NCBI GenBank assembly: GCA_021157555.1
Contig: JAGGWL010000124.1
Location: 1-14,314, forward strand
Origin: Deltaproteobacteria bacterium
GTDB lineage: Bacteria > Desulfobacterota > Desulfobacteria > Desulfobacterales > BuS5
Reading direction: 5' to 3'
DNA: 14,314 bases
Shown here: positions 1 through 8,800 of the stretch, piece by piece
How the letters are laid out: each line of letters begins with the position of its first letter
Numbering within the stretch: position 1 is the first letter of the stretch
The notes under the pieces: generated by a model
What the model was told of the DNA's origin: nothing
Databases searched by the model: none
What the model saw: only the letters and a program-made list of their open reading frames with translations
Made by a program: the position numbers and the translations under genes

Positions 1-199
1 GTGCCGTTGCTATTGTTATTCCACGCTCTTTTTCTTCAGGCGCCTTGTCAATCTGGTCAAACGGTACATAATCAGCCAGACCCCTTAAACCGCTAAGTTT
101 TGTTATTGCTGCGGTCAATGTTGTCTTACCGTGATCTATGTGACCTATGGTGCCTACATTTACATGCGGCTTGGTCCTCTCATACTTTTCCTTTGCCAT
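1..199 (-). CDS. tuf: Elongation factor Tu, N-terminal part (runs off window)
   Basis: EF-Tu delivers aminoacyl-tRNA to the ribosomal A site as a GTP complex. Only the first 66 codons are present; the gene continues past base 1. The translation begins MAKEKYERTKPHVNVGTIG, followed by the P-loop GHIDHGKT (residues about 19-26) and the switch I region with the motif DKAPEEKERGITIATA, all diagnostic of EF-Tu and not of EF-G. The ATG has an AAGG eight bases upstream. It follows rpsG by 56 bases, so it sits in the str operon, but fusA, which normally lies between rpsG and tuf, is absent from this position. A second tuf gene ends at the other edge of the window, so the genome carries two copies unless the locus is circularly closed here. 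Identification is certain; the copy name (tufA or tufB) cannot be assigned. Confidence 0.97.
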   Translation of the reverse strand, partial: MAKEKYERTKPHVNVGTIGHIDHGKTTLTAAITKLSGLRGLADYVPFDQIDKAPEEKERGITIATA

Positions 200-255
200 C
201 TATAGTACCTTTTCCTTATTAATACGGAAGTAAAATCTTTAAAAAATGACCCCAC

Positions 256-726
256 CTACCAGCGATAATGTGCAAAAGCCTTATTAGCATCAGCCATTTT
301 ATGTGTATCTTCTCTCTTTTTAGCAGAAGCACCTTTTTTATTAGAGGCATCCAATAATTCTGCAGCAAGTTTGCCGGCCATACTTTTTTCCGGTCTTTTA
401 CGAGCAAAATTAATTATCCATCTAATCCCTAATGCTGTTCTCCGCGAGGGTCTTACCTCTGTCGGCACCTGATAGGTTGAACCACCAACACGCCGTGACT
501 TAACCTCAACCATAGGCCGTACATTTTCAAGGGCACGTTCAAAGATTTCGACTGGCGATTCTTTTGTTTTATCTTCAATAATGCCAAAAGCACTATATAA
601 AATAGACTCTGCAACGCTCTTTTTACCATCCCTCATGATTGACTTAATAAATCTTGAGACCAGAACATTATTATATTTGGAATCCGGTACAACCTTCCGT
701 TGTGGAACTTCTCTTCTTCTGGGCAT
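256..726 (-). CDS. rpsG: 30S ribosomal protein S7
   Basis: S7 nucleates assembly of the 30S head by binding the 3' major domain of 16S rRNA and lies near the E site. The 156-residue product begins MPRRREVPQRKVVPDSKYNN, contains the typical SRFIKSIMRDGKKSVAE segment and the VEVKSRRVGGSTYQVPTEVR signature (about residues 73-92), and ends with AFAHYRW. Length matches the bacterial family. A GGAAGTGG stretch precedes the ATG. In the RNA this purine stretch can lie in the loop of a small AAACC/GGUUU stem, which might tune initiation, but the stem is only five base pairs. It lies 55 bases after rpsL and 56 before tuf, consistent with one transcript. In E. coli S7 is the operon repressor; a comparable target is not evident here. 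Confidence 0.98.
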   Translation of the reverse strand: MPRRREVPQRKVVPDSKYNNVLVSRFIKSIMRDGKKSVAESILYSAFGIIEDKTKESPVEIFERALENVRPMVEVKSRRVGGSTYQVPTEVRPSRRTALGIRWIINFARKRPEKSMAGKLAAELLDASNKKGASAKKREDTHKMADANKAFAHYRW

Positions 727-781
727 ATTTCAAACCACTTCCAGGTTTAATAGATTAAAAAAATTTGGCTTTCATGCAAAC

Positions 782-1153
782 CTATTTAGGTTTCTTGGCC
801 CCATATTTAGAGCGACTCTGTTTCCTGTCACCCACACCAAGTGTGTCAAGAACACCTCTAACAATGTGATACCTCACACCAGGTAAATCTTTTACACGCC
901 CGCCGCGCACAAGAACGACAGAATGCTCCTGAAGATTATGTCCAATACCAGGAATATACGCAGTCACCTCTGACCCGCTTGTCAGCCTGACTTTAGCAAC
1001 TTTCCTCAATGCTGAATTAGGCTTCTTGGGGGTTGAAGTATATACACGAGTGCAGACACCTCTTTTTTGTGGAGCGCCCTTAAGCGCAGGGGTGTTGGTT
1101 TTCTTCTTTATTCGTTTTCTGCCTTTTCTAACCAATTGATTGATCGTTGGCAT
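782..1153 (-). CDS. rpsL: 30S ribosomal protein S12
   Basis: S12 sits at the decoding centre and helps set translational accuracy. The 123-residue product starts MPTINQLVRKGRKRIKKKT and carries TPKKPNSALRKVAKV (from residue 41) and LVRGGRVKDLPGVRYH (from residue 81). Lysines 43/44 and 88, where streptomycin-resistance substitutions arise in known S12 proteins, are wild type, and the aspartate modified by methylthiolation in many bacteria corresponds to D89. The ATG is preceded by GAGGATGAC, a well-placed ribosome binding site. It is the first gene after a near-consensus promoter at 1213-1241, giving a predicted leader of about 50 bases. It heads the rpsL-rpsG-tuf group. Confidence 0.98.
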   Translation of the reverse strand: MPTINQLVRKGRKRIKKKTNTPALKGAPQKRGVCTRVYTSTPKKPNSALRKVAKVRLTSGSEVTAYIPGIGHNLQEHSVVLVRGGRVKDLPGVRYHIVRGVLDTLGVGDRKQSRSKYGAKKPK

Positions 1154-1212
1154 GTCATCCTCATTAAAATAAAATTATAACATATAGAGCAAGTGATGTT
1201 GATAAAAAGCGT

Positions 1213-1241
1213 ATCATAGCCGTTGAATAATATATTGTCAA
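1213..1241 (-). promoter_or_regulatory. Sigma70-type promoter for the rpsL operon
   Basis: On the minus strand there is a perfect -35 box TTGACA (1241-1236), a 17-base spacer and a -10 box TATGAT (1218-1213, one mismatch to TATAAT). Transcription would start near 1206, about 50 bases before the rpsL ATG. The promoter sits in the 160-base gap between rpoC and rpsL, so rpsL-rpsG-tuf can be expressed independently of the rpoBC transcript. The rest of the gap (1242-1313) holds a small stem of nine pairs, 1249-1257 with 1271-1279. One of those pairs is G-U on the transcribed strand. No U tract follows it, so it does not look like an intrinsic terminator for rpoC. Confidence 0.82.
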
Positions 1242-1313
1242 GTGTTTTGTGTAAATATCTAGAAATTGTCTATTCACACGCAGAAGCATGAAACGATACT
1301 AAAAACAAATGAA

Positions 1314-4300
1314 TTATATCTCTACATCCAAATCTTCATAAGCAGGGAACCCTGTACCTGCAGGAATCAGCCTGCCCATAATTACATTTTCCTTAAGACC
1401 TCTGAGATAATCCTTTTTCCCTGCAATACTCGCTTCAGCCAGTACCTTTGTTGTCTCCTGGAACGAAGCCGCTGAAATAAAACTTTCAGTACTCAGAGAT
1501 GCTTTGGTTATTCCAAGAATCAACGGTTCTCCAACAGCCGCTTTTCCACCTTTTTCCACGATCGCAGTGTTTATTTCTCCAAACCTGACTCGATCAATAT
1601 GTTCTTCAAGAATCAAATCGGTATCTCCTGCGTCAAGAATTTTTACACGTCTCATCATCTGGCGCACTATCACTTCAATGTGCTTATCATTTATACGAAC
1701 TCCTTGCAGGTTATATACCTCCTGAACTTCATTTACCAGATAACGGGCCAAGGCAATTTCGCCTTTAATGCTAAGAATGTCCTGGGGATTCGATGAACCT
1801 GCTACAAGCTGTTCTCCAGCCCTTACATAATCGCCGGCATAAACATTAATATGTTTACCCCGTGAAATCATATAATCTTTTTTTTCACCGACATCTACCG
1901 GAGTAACAGTAATTTTACGCTTTCCCTTTTTGGTTGCCTTAGCAATTGTTACATATCCATCAATTTCGCTAAGAACAGCCGCTTCTTTAGGTTTACGAAT
2001 TTCAAAAAGCTCGGCAACTCTTGGCAGACCTCCTGTAATATCCTTTGTTTTGGTTGTAGCCCGCGGTAGTTTGGCAACAATATCACCAGGCATTACAGTA
2101 TCACCCTCATCAACAAGAAGTATAGCATCAACAGGTAGATAATATCGGGCTTTGCCTGAAGCAGCGTCCAAATCAACCGTTCTTCCAGTCTCTCCTTTAA
2201 TAGAAATCCTCGGACGTTCCTCAGGGTTCTTTGATTCAATTATCATGCGGCTGGATTTTCCAGTTACAGGATCGACCTTTTCCTGCATTGTTTTACCTAT
2301 ATATATATCACCAAATTTTACGGTTCCCCCAACTTCTGTCATAATCGGAGTTGTAAAAGGATCCCAGGTGGCCAACAAATCTCCCGGTTTTACTTTAGCT
2401 CCATCATGTACATTAAGATGTGCACCATAAATAATTGGATACCTCTCACGTTCACGGCCTGTAAGGCCGATAATTGAAAACTCACCGCCTCTGCGATTCA
2501 TTACAACCATCTTATGCTCAGAATTAACCGCTACCTTGAGATCAATATACTTTATCTCACCATCAACCATGGCGTTGATATCGGCCTGCTCAACTCTTCG
2601 ACTAGCCGTGCCACCAATATGGAATGTACGCATCGTCAACTGAGTTCCCGGCTCACCTATAGATTGAGCCGCCAGAATCCCTACGGCCTGACCGACCTCA
2701 ACCTGTTTACCATACGCTAAATCACGGCCATAGCACCTGGCACAAGTTCCTATTTTAGCTTTGCATGTTAATACAGATCTAATTTTTACACTGGTAATTC
2801 CGGCATTTTCAACCTTGCTAACCTCAGCCTCATTAAAATCGTCACCCGCGTATATTAGTATTTCATCTGTAAACGGATCAAGAACATCATCAGCAGCGAC
2901 ACGTCCCAGAATCCTCTCGCTCAGCCGCTGAATAACCTCGCCTCCCTCCAGAAGAGGCTCTACATAAATACCGTTCATCACCCCACAATCCGGCATAGTT
3001 ATCATACAATCTTGAGCAACATCTGCCAAACGCCTGGTAAGATATCCTGAATTAGCTGTCTTTAAGGCTGTATCTGCCAGTCCTTTCCGTGCACCATGGG
3101 TAGAGATAAAATATTGTAAAACTGAAAGACCTTCTCTAAAATTAGCATTAATAGGAGTCTCTATAATTTCACCTGAAGGTTTTGCCATCAATCCTCTCAT
3201 ACCAGCCAACTGCCTCATCTGATCCTTGCTGCCCCTGGCTCCGGAATCGGCCATCATGTAAATAGGATTAAAACTTTCAGAAACAAGAGGCTGCCCGCCT
3301 TTATCCATTACGTGATCATTCCCCTTTTCCAAAGGAACCGCCATCTTCATGGCATCCATCATTTCATTGGCAACATCATCAGTAGCTTTAGCCCATATAT
3401 CAACAACTTTATTATATTTTTCTCCTTGAGTTATAAGACCTTCAACATACTGTCTGCCAATCTCATTAACCTGGGCTTCCGCGTTTTTAATTATACCCTG
3501 TTTTGCTGAAGGAATTATCATGGCATCAATTGATATTGAGAGTCCTCCTTTAGTCGAATATTCATACCCTATATTCTTCAACCTGTCCGCAAGTATCACA
3601 GTCGCTTTAGGCCCAAGGTTCCTGTATGCATAATCAACAAGTTGAGCAAGAGATTTTTTGTCCATAACTTTATTTATTATATCAAAAGGAATTCCAGGCT
3701 TCCTCTCTATTATCTTAAAAAAATATCTGGTATCATCAACAAAAATGTCATCATATGATCCTGCTTCTCTATTAAAAAGAGTATCCGCGTCTTCGTGTTT
3801 CAAATTAAATAATCTACAAAACTCTTCCTGGCTAAGAAAACCTGTAACGCAGTTACCTTTTTGATCCGGATTTTCTCCATGTTCAGCCGCTAATTTTTTA
3901 AATTCCTCTCCATTTTTTAATCTATCCAGAATTTTGTTTGCATCTTCTTTTGTCGGTGTACTGAAATAGCACAGGTTTAAAATCTTGTCCTGTGGTAAAA
4001 TTTCACTTAAAAGGATACGGCCGACTGTTGTTTCATGCCTCACAGCATCAATTCTAACTATTATTTTTGTATGTAGCTTAACTGCTTCGGCATCATAAGC
4101 GGAACGGACTTCTTCAGAATTTGAAAACAAGGATCCGTCACCCCTGGAACCTGAAACACTTTTAGTCATATAATATATACCAAGCACAATATCCTGGCTA
4201 GGAACAATTATTGGCTGACCATTAGCAGGTGAGAGAATATTATTGCTTGATAAAACCAATACCCTGGCTTCAATCTGGGATTCAACAGAAAGAGGGATAT

Positions 4301-5705
4301 GAACCGCCATTTGATCACCATCAAAATCGGCGTTAAAGGCGGTGCAAACAAGCGGATGTAACTGAATAGCCTTTCCGCTTATAAGTATGGGTTCAAAAGC
4401 CTGTATGCCCAACCGATGAAGAGTTGGAGCACGGTTAAGAAAAATAGGATATTCCTTCACAACATCCTCCAGAGCATCCCAAACCTCCGGAGTTTCTCTT
4501 TCAACCATTTTTTTTGCACTCTTAACGGTTGAGACCAGTCCTTTTTTTTCAAGACGATAATAGATAAAAGGTTTAAAAAGCTCAATAGCCATCTTTTTTG
4601 GGAGACCGCACTGATGCAATTTTAGATTAGGCCCAACAGTAATGACAGTACGCCCCGAATAATCGACCCGTTTCCCAAGCAGATTCTGACGAAAACGTCC
4701 CTGCTTGCCTTTTAAGGCGTCACTTAAGGATTTTAAAGGCCGTTTGTTGGTTCCAAGAATTACCCTGCCTTGTCGGCCGTTGTCAAAAAGCACATCCACT
4801 GCTTCCTGCAACATCCTTTTCTCATTACGTACTATAATATCAGGTGCTTTTAAATCTATCAGTCGTTTTAAACGGTTGTTACGATTAATTACCCTACGAT
4901 AAAGATCATTAAGATCGGAAGTGGCAAAACGCCCGCCTTCGAGAGGAACAAGTGGACGTAAATCAGGCGGAAGTACCGGAATACATTCCATTATCATCCA
5001 AACGGGATCTACTCCTGAACGTCTGAAAGCATCAATGATCTTTAGACGTTTTGAATATTTTTGCCGTTTGCCCATTGAACCGGTCGCCTGGATATCCGTT
5101 CTAAGCTTACTGTATTCCGCATCAAGATCAATAGCTGCCAACATCTTTTTGACAGCCTCAGCTCCGATACCAACCTCAAAATTCTCTCCAAACTTATCAA
5201 GAGCATCATAATACATATCATCAGTTAACAACTGCCCTTGTACTAAATCGGTCTCCTTTGGATCAAGCACTATATAACAATCAAAATAAAGTACTTTTTC
5301 AAGATTTTTAAGGGTCATATCAAGCAGATTACCAATTTTGCTGGGCAGACTCTTTAAATACCATATATGCGCACACGGTGAGGCCAGCTCAATATGTGCC
5401 ATTCGTTCTCTTCGAACTTTTGACTGTATTACTTCAACACCACACTTCTCACAAATAACCCCTCGATGCTTCATGCGCTTATACTTGCCGCAGTTACACT
5501 CGTAATCCTTGATAGGGCCAAAAATCTTGGCACAAAAGAGGCCATCTCGTTCAGGCCTGAATGTTCTGTAATTTATTGTTTCGGGTTTTTTTATCTCCCC
5601 GAATGACCATTTACGGATCTGCTCCGGTGATGCCAAAGCTATTTTAACGCCGGAATATTTTTTTGGATCCATCGGTTTTACAAAAAAATCGTATAATGTT
5701 TCCAA
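1314..5705 (-). CDS. rpoC: DNA-directed RNA polymerase subunit beta' with an extra internal domain
   Basis: Beta' forms the clamp, the catalytic Mg site and the bridge helix/trigger loop of RNA polymerase. The 1463-residue protein shows: the N-terminal zinc-binding cysteines C70, C72, C85 and C88; the absolutely conserved NADFDGD catalytic motif at 458-464; the second zinc site C900, C981, C988 and C991; the trigger-loop start QSIGEPGTQLTMRTFHIGG (about 1014-1032); and a proteobacterial SI3-type insertion of sandwich-barrel repeats (about 1035-1220). The start is a TTG at 5705, chosen because the resulting METLYDFFVKP matches the known N-terminus of deltaproteobacterial RpoC and GAGG lies seven bases upstream. 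The first ATG (codon 12) has no ribosome binding site. Residues about 573-670 are additional to the usual beta' sequence and resemble a parvulin domain (separate entry). It follows rpoB by 97 bases and ends 160 bases before rpsL. Confidence 0.98.
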   Translation of the reverse strand: METLYDFFVKPMDPKKYSGVKIALASPEQIRKWSFGEIKKPETINYRTFRPERDGLFCAKIFGPIKDYECNCGKYKRMKHRGVICEKCGVEVIQSKVRRERMAHIELASPCAHIWYLKSLPSKIGNLLDMTLKNLEKVLYFDCYIVLDPKETDLVQGQLLTDDMYYDALDKFGENFEVGIGAEAVKKMLAAIDLDAEYSKLRTDIQATGSMGKRQKYSKRLKIIDAFRRSGVDPVWMIMECIPVLPPDLRPLVPLEGGRFATSDLNDLYRRVINRNNRLKRLIDLKAPDIIVRNEKRMLQEAVDVLFDNGRQGRVILGTNKRPLKSLSDALKGKQGRFRQNLLGKRVDYSGRTVITVGPNLKLHQCGLPKKMAIELFKPFIYYRLEKKGLVSTVKSAKKMVERETPEVWDALEDVVKEYPIFLNRAPTLHRLGIQAFEPILISGKAIQLHPLVCTAFNADFDGDQMAVHIPLSVESQIEARVLVLSSNNILSPANGQPIIVPSQDIVLGIYYMTKSVSGSRGDGSLFSNSEEVRSAYDAEAVKLHTKIIVRIDAVRHETTVGRILLSEILPQDKILNLCYFSTPTKEDANKILDRLKNGEEFKKLAAEHGENPDQKGNCVTGFLSQEEFCRLFNLKHEDADTLFNREAGSYDDIFVDDTRYFFKIIERKPGIPFDIINKVMDKKSLAQLVDYAYRNLGPKATVILADRLKNIGYEYSTKGGLSISIDAMIIPSAKQGIIKNAEAQVNEIGRQYVEGLITQGEKYNKVVDIWAKATDDVANEMMDAMKMAVPLEKGNDHVMDKGGQPLVSESFNPIYMMADSGARGSKDQMRQLAGMRGLMAKPSGEIIETPINANFREGLSVLQYFISTHGARKGLADTALKTANSGYLTRRLADVAQDCMITMPDCGVMNGIYVEPLLEGGEVIQRLSERILGRVAADDVLDPFTDEILIYAGDDFNEAEVSKVENAGITSVKIRSVLTCKAKIGTCARCYGRDLAYGKQVEVGQAVGILAAQSIGEPGTQLTMRTFHIGGTASRRVEQADINAMVDGEIKYIDLKVAVNSEHKMVVMNRRGGEFSIIGLTGRERERYPIIYGAHLNVHDGAKVKPGDLLATWDPFTTPIMTEVGGTVKFGDIYIGKTMQEKVDPVTGKSSRMIIESKNPEERPRISIKGETGRTVDLDAASGKARYYLPVDAILLVDEGDTVMPGDIVAKLPRATTKTKDITGGLPRVAELFEIRKPKEAAVLSEIDGYVTIAKATKKGKRKITVTPVDVGEKKDYMISRGKHINVYAGDYVRAGEQLVAGSSNPQDILSIKGEIALARYLVNEVQEVYNLQGVRINDKHIEVIVRQMMRRVKILDAGDTDLILEEHIDRVRFGEINTAIVEKGGKAAVGEPLILGITKASLSTESFISAASFQETTKVLAEASIAGKKDYLRGLKENVIMGRLIPAGTGFPAYEDLDVEI
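3696..3989 (-). other. Parvulin-like (PpiC/rotamase) domain inserted in RpoC
   Basis: This codes for RpoC residues 573-670, between GRILLSEILPQ and GIPFDIINKVMDKK. In ordinary beta' these two flanks are contiguous (E. coli VGRALLWMIVPKGLPYSIVNQ). The insert follows the parvulin plan: a first strand, a helix with the spacing A589, I592, L593, L596, G599, F602, L605, A606, then a GENPDQKGN loop, GFL (622-624), a second helical segment ending EAGS, and a last strand YFFKIIERKP (661-670), compared with GYHIIKVLERKP in parvulins. Aligned by eye, the catalytic histidine of the SHILV strand is replaced by Y580 and that of GYHIIK by Y661, so isomerase activity is doubtful while the fold may be kept. 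The family assignment is inference from remembered consensus, not a search. The existence of an insertion is seen directly. Confidence 0.75.
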
Positions 5706-5720
5706 ATCCTTACCTCTCTA

Positions 5721-5807
5721 AGGGTTTGCTAAAAAATAAATTCACAGACTTAGCGCTCAGATTTAGGTTGAGATGCTAAAATGTGAAGTTACTTTTTAGT
5801 GAGCCCT
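5721..5807 (-). other. Long imperfect hairpin filling the rpoB-rpoC gap
   Basis: The gap is almost entirely one inverted repeat. The outermost arms are AGGG (5721-5724) and CCCT (5804-5807, overlapping the rpoB stop). The main arms are 5729-5746 and 5782-5799, with 16 of 18 positions complementary on the plus strand and 17 of 18 on the transcribed strand counting G-U. Inner pairs are TTAGC/GCTAA and CTCA/TGAG. The rpoC Shine-Dalgarno stretch (GAGG near 5713-5716) starts just outside the stem. No U tract follows, so this is not an intrinsic terminator. An RNA-processing or translational-coupling element is the likely role. The arms share the TAACTTC core with the 68-bp repeats elsewhere in the window and might be a diverged, longer relative. 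Confidence 0.6.
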
Positions 5808-8800
5808 ATATTTCATTCTCCATTAATGTCACATCCAGCCCTAAACTCATCAATTCTTTTTTCAGGACTTTAAAAGACTCCGGTATCCCAGGTTCCAGCA
5901 AATTCTGACCCTTAACGATCTTTTCATAAATACGGGTTCGTCCAGCCATGTCATCTGACTTTACAGTTAAAAACTCCTGCAAAGCATAAGCAGCGCCATA
6001 TGCCTCCATTGCCCAGACTTCCATCTCTCCAAAACGCTGGCCGCCGAACTGAGCCTTCCCTCCGAGGGGCTGCTGTGTAACAAGAGAATAGGGACCAATG
6101 GATCTGGCATGAATTTTATCATCAACAAGATGGTGCAGTTTCAACATATACATTGCACCAACTGTTATCTTTCCATTAAAAGGTTCACCTGTTCGACCGT
6201 CATACAGCGTAGCCTGACCTGTAGTGCTGACTCCCGCCTCAGATAGAAGATCCTTTATTTCATTCTCTTTTATCCCGTCAAAAACAGGTGTAGCCATATG
6301 AACGCCACCCTTGTAATTGGAAGCAAACTCTATCAATTCCCTGTCATCAAAGCTCTCTATAAGCTCAGTTTGTTCCTTAAAGGTAAATATTCGTTTCAAT
6401 TTATCTCTAAGGTCGTCAAGTCTGTTTTCTTCCAGCAATCTGTTTAGCAAATCGCCTAAACCTTTGGCTGCTCTTCCCAAATGGATTTCCAGAACCTGCC
6501 CTACATTCATGCGGGAAGGTACCCCAAGAGGATTAAGAACCATATCTACCTGCGTTCCATCCTCAAAATAAGGCAAGTCTTCCAATGGTAAAATTCTTGA
6601 AACAACTCCTTTGTTGCCATGCCGCCCGGCCATTTTATCTCCGACCGAAAGCTTCCTCTTCATGGCAACATAGACCTTTATCATCTTGATCACGCCCGGC
6701 GAAAGGTCATCCCCTTTTTCATACCGTTGTATTTTTTTATCACAAGTCTTCCTGCATAAATCAATTTGCTTTTTATAAATATTCAGAAGTGTATCTACCT
6801 GCTCAGCCAATTCATCATCATCCAGCATTATACCTTCAAGAAGTTCCAAAGGAATTTCTGATAGAACGCTTGATTCAATGATGCCGCCTCCAGGAATAAA
6901 AACTTTTTCACCCTGCTGTACAGTCGAAAGGCATTTCTGGCCTTCCAGTAACTCCTGCACTCGTGTTCTGAAGACCTCTTCTGTTATCCTGAGTTCATCA
7001 TCCCTGTTTTTCTCAAGGGCTTCTATTTCTTTAACCTCTATTTGGATGGAACGTTCATCTTTATCAATACCTCTTCTTGAAAAAACTTTAGCATCTACAA
7101 CTATCCCTTCGACTCCGGGAGGGACTCTAAGTGATGTATCCTTGACATCACCAGCCTTTTCACCAAAGATTGCCCGTAATAATTTTTCCTCGGGAGAAAG
7201 CTGCGTCTCACCTTTAGGAGTTATTTTTCCAATAAGAAGATCTCCCTGAGAGACTCCGGATCCCAGCTTTATAATACCGCTCTCATCAAGATTGATCAAG
7301 GCATCTACGCCGACATTGGGAATATCGCGTGTAATCTCTTCCTTACCTAATTTTGTATCACGTGCTACCACTTCAAATTCTTCAATATGAACAGATGTAT
7401 AGACACCGTCTCTTACAAGTCTTTCACTAACAAGAATAGAATCTTCAAAATTATATCCGCCCCATGGCATAAAGGCCACCATCACATTTTTGCCAAGGGC
7501 AAGTTCTCCTTTTTCGGTAGCAGGGCCATCAGCAATTATCTCACCAGCATACACTCTTTGCCCTTTTTTTACTATTGGACGGTGATTAAAACATGTGTTT
7601 TGATTTGAACGTATAAATTTAGCAAGCTTGTATATGGTAACAGGAGAAGTCTGGCTATTGCCATCAGGCTTCTCTTCCAGATCATGTTTTATTATTATCC
7701 GCGAAGCATCAATATCTACAACAATACCATCTCTTTCTGCCACCAGTGTAACACCGGAATCCTTAGCAACAACTCCTTCAATTCCAGTACCGACTAGAGG
7801 CGCAGAGGAGTTTAATAAAGGAACTGCCTGGCGCTGCATGTTTGATCCCATCAAAGCCCGGTTGGCATCATCATTTTCTAAAAAAGGAATTAGTGATGCT
7901 GAAACGCTTACAAGCTGATTTGGAGATATATCCATAAACTCAATCTCTTCACGTTTGACCATCATAAACTCACCTGCTACACGAGATGTAACAAGAGGAT
8001 TGAGATAGTTGCCATTCGCATCAATAGGAGCATTCGCCTGAGCAATAGGATAGGCCTTTTCTTCAAAAGCATCCAAAAATCTGATGGTTTTTGAGACTGT
8101 GCTGTTCTCCACAATTCTATATGGTGTTTCGATAAAACCGTAATCATTTACCCTTGCATAGGTGCTGAGGGATACTATCAGCCCGATATTCGGCCCCTCA
8201 GGAGTTTCTATTGGACATATTCGACCATAATGTGAAGGGTGTACATCCCTTACCTCAAACCCTGCACGTTCACGCGTTAATCCACCAGGGCCAAGAGCAC
8301 TGAGTCTTCGTTTATGTGTTGTTTCCGAAAGAGGATTGGTTTGATCCAGAAACTGTGAAAGCTGACTGGTTCCAAAAAATTCTCTTACCACGGCAGTAAC
8401 CGGTTTGGGATTAACCAGGTCATGTGGCATTAATGCATCCACTTCTTGAAGAGTCATCCGCTCTTTAATGGCACGAACCATGCGGACAAGTCCTATGCGA
8501 TACTGATTTTCAAGAAGTTCTCCAACAGCACGTACTCTACGATTACCCAGATGATCAATATCATCGACAACTCCCTGAGTATCCTTTAAATGAATAAGGG
8601 CTTTGGTTGTAAGGAGAATGTCTTCTTTTCTCAAAACTCTCAAATCAGACAAAGCATCAAATCCAAGACGCTGGTTTATCTTCATTCTACCTACAGCAGA
8701 AAGATCATAATAAGTGGTTTTAAAAAACAGCTTGTCTAGAAAATTTTGGGCAACTTCCTGAGTAGCAGGATTACCTGGCCTGAGCCGTCTGTAAATCTCA

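Noticed and set aside
1242..1313. Intrinsic terminator after rpoC
   Set aside because: The 9-bp stem 1249-1257/1271-1279 is followed by an A-rich stretch and not a U tract in the transcript.
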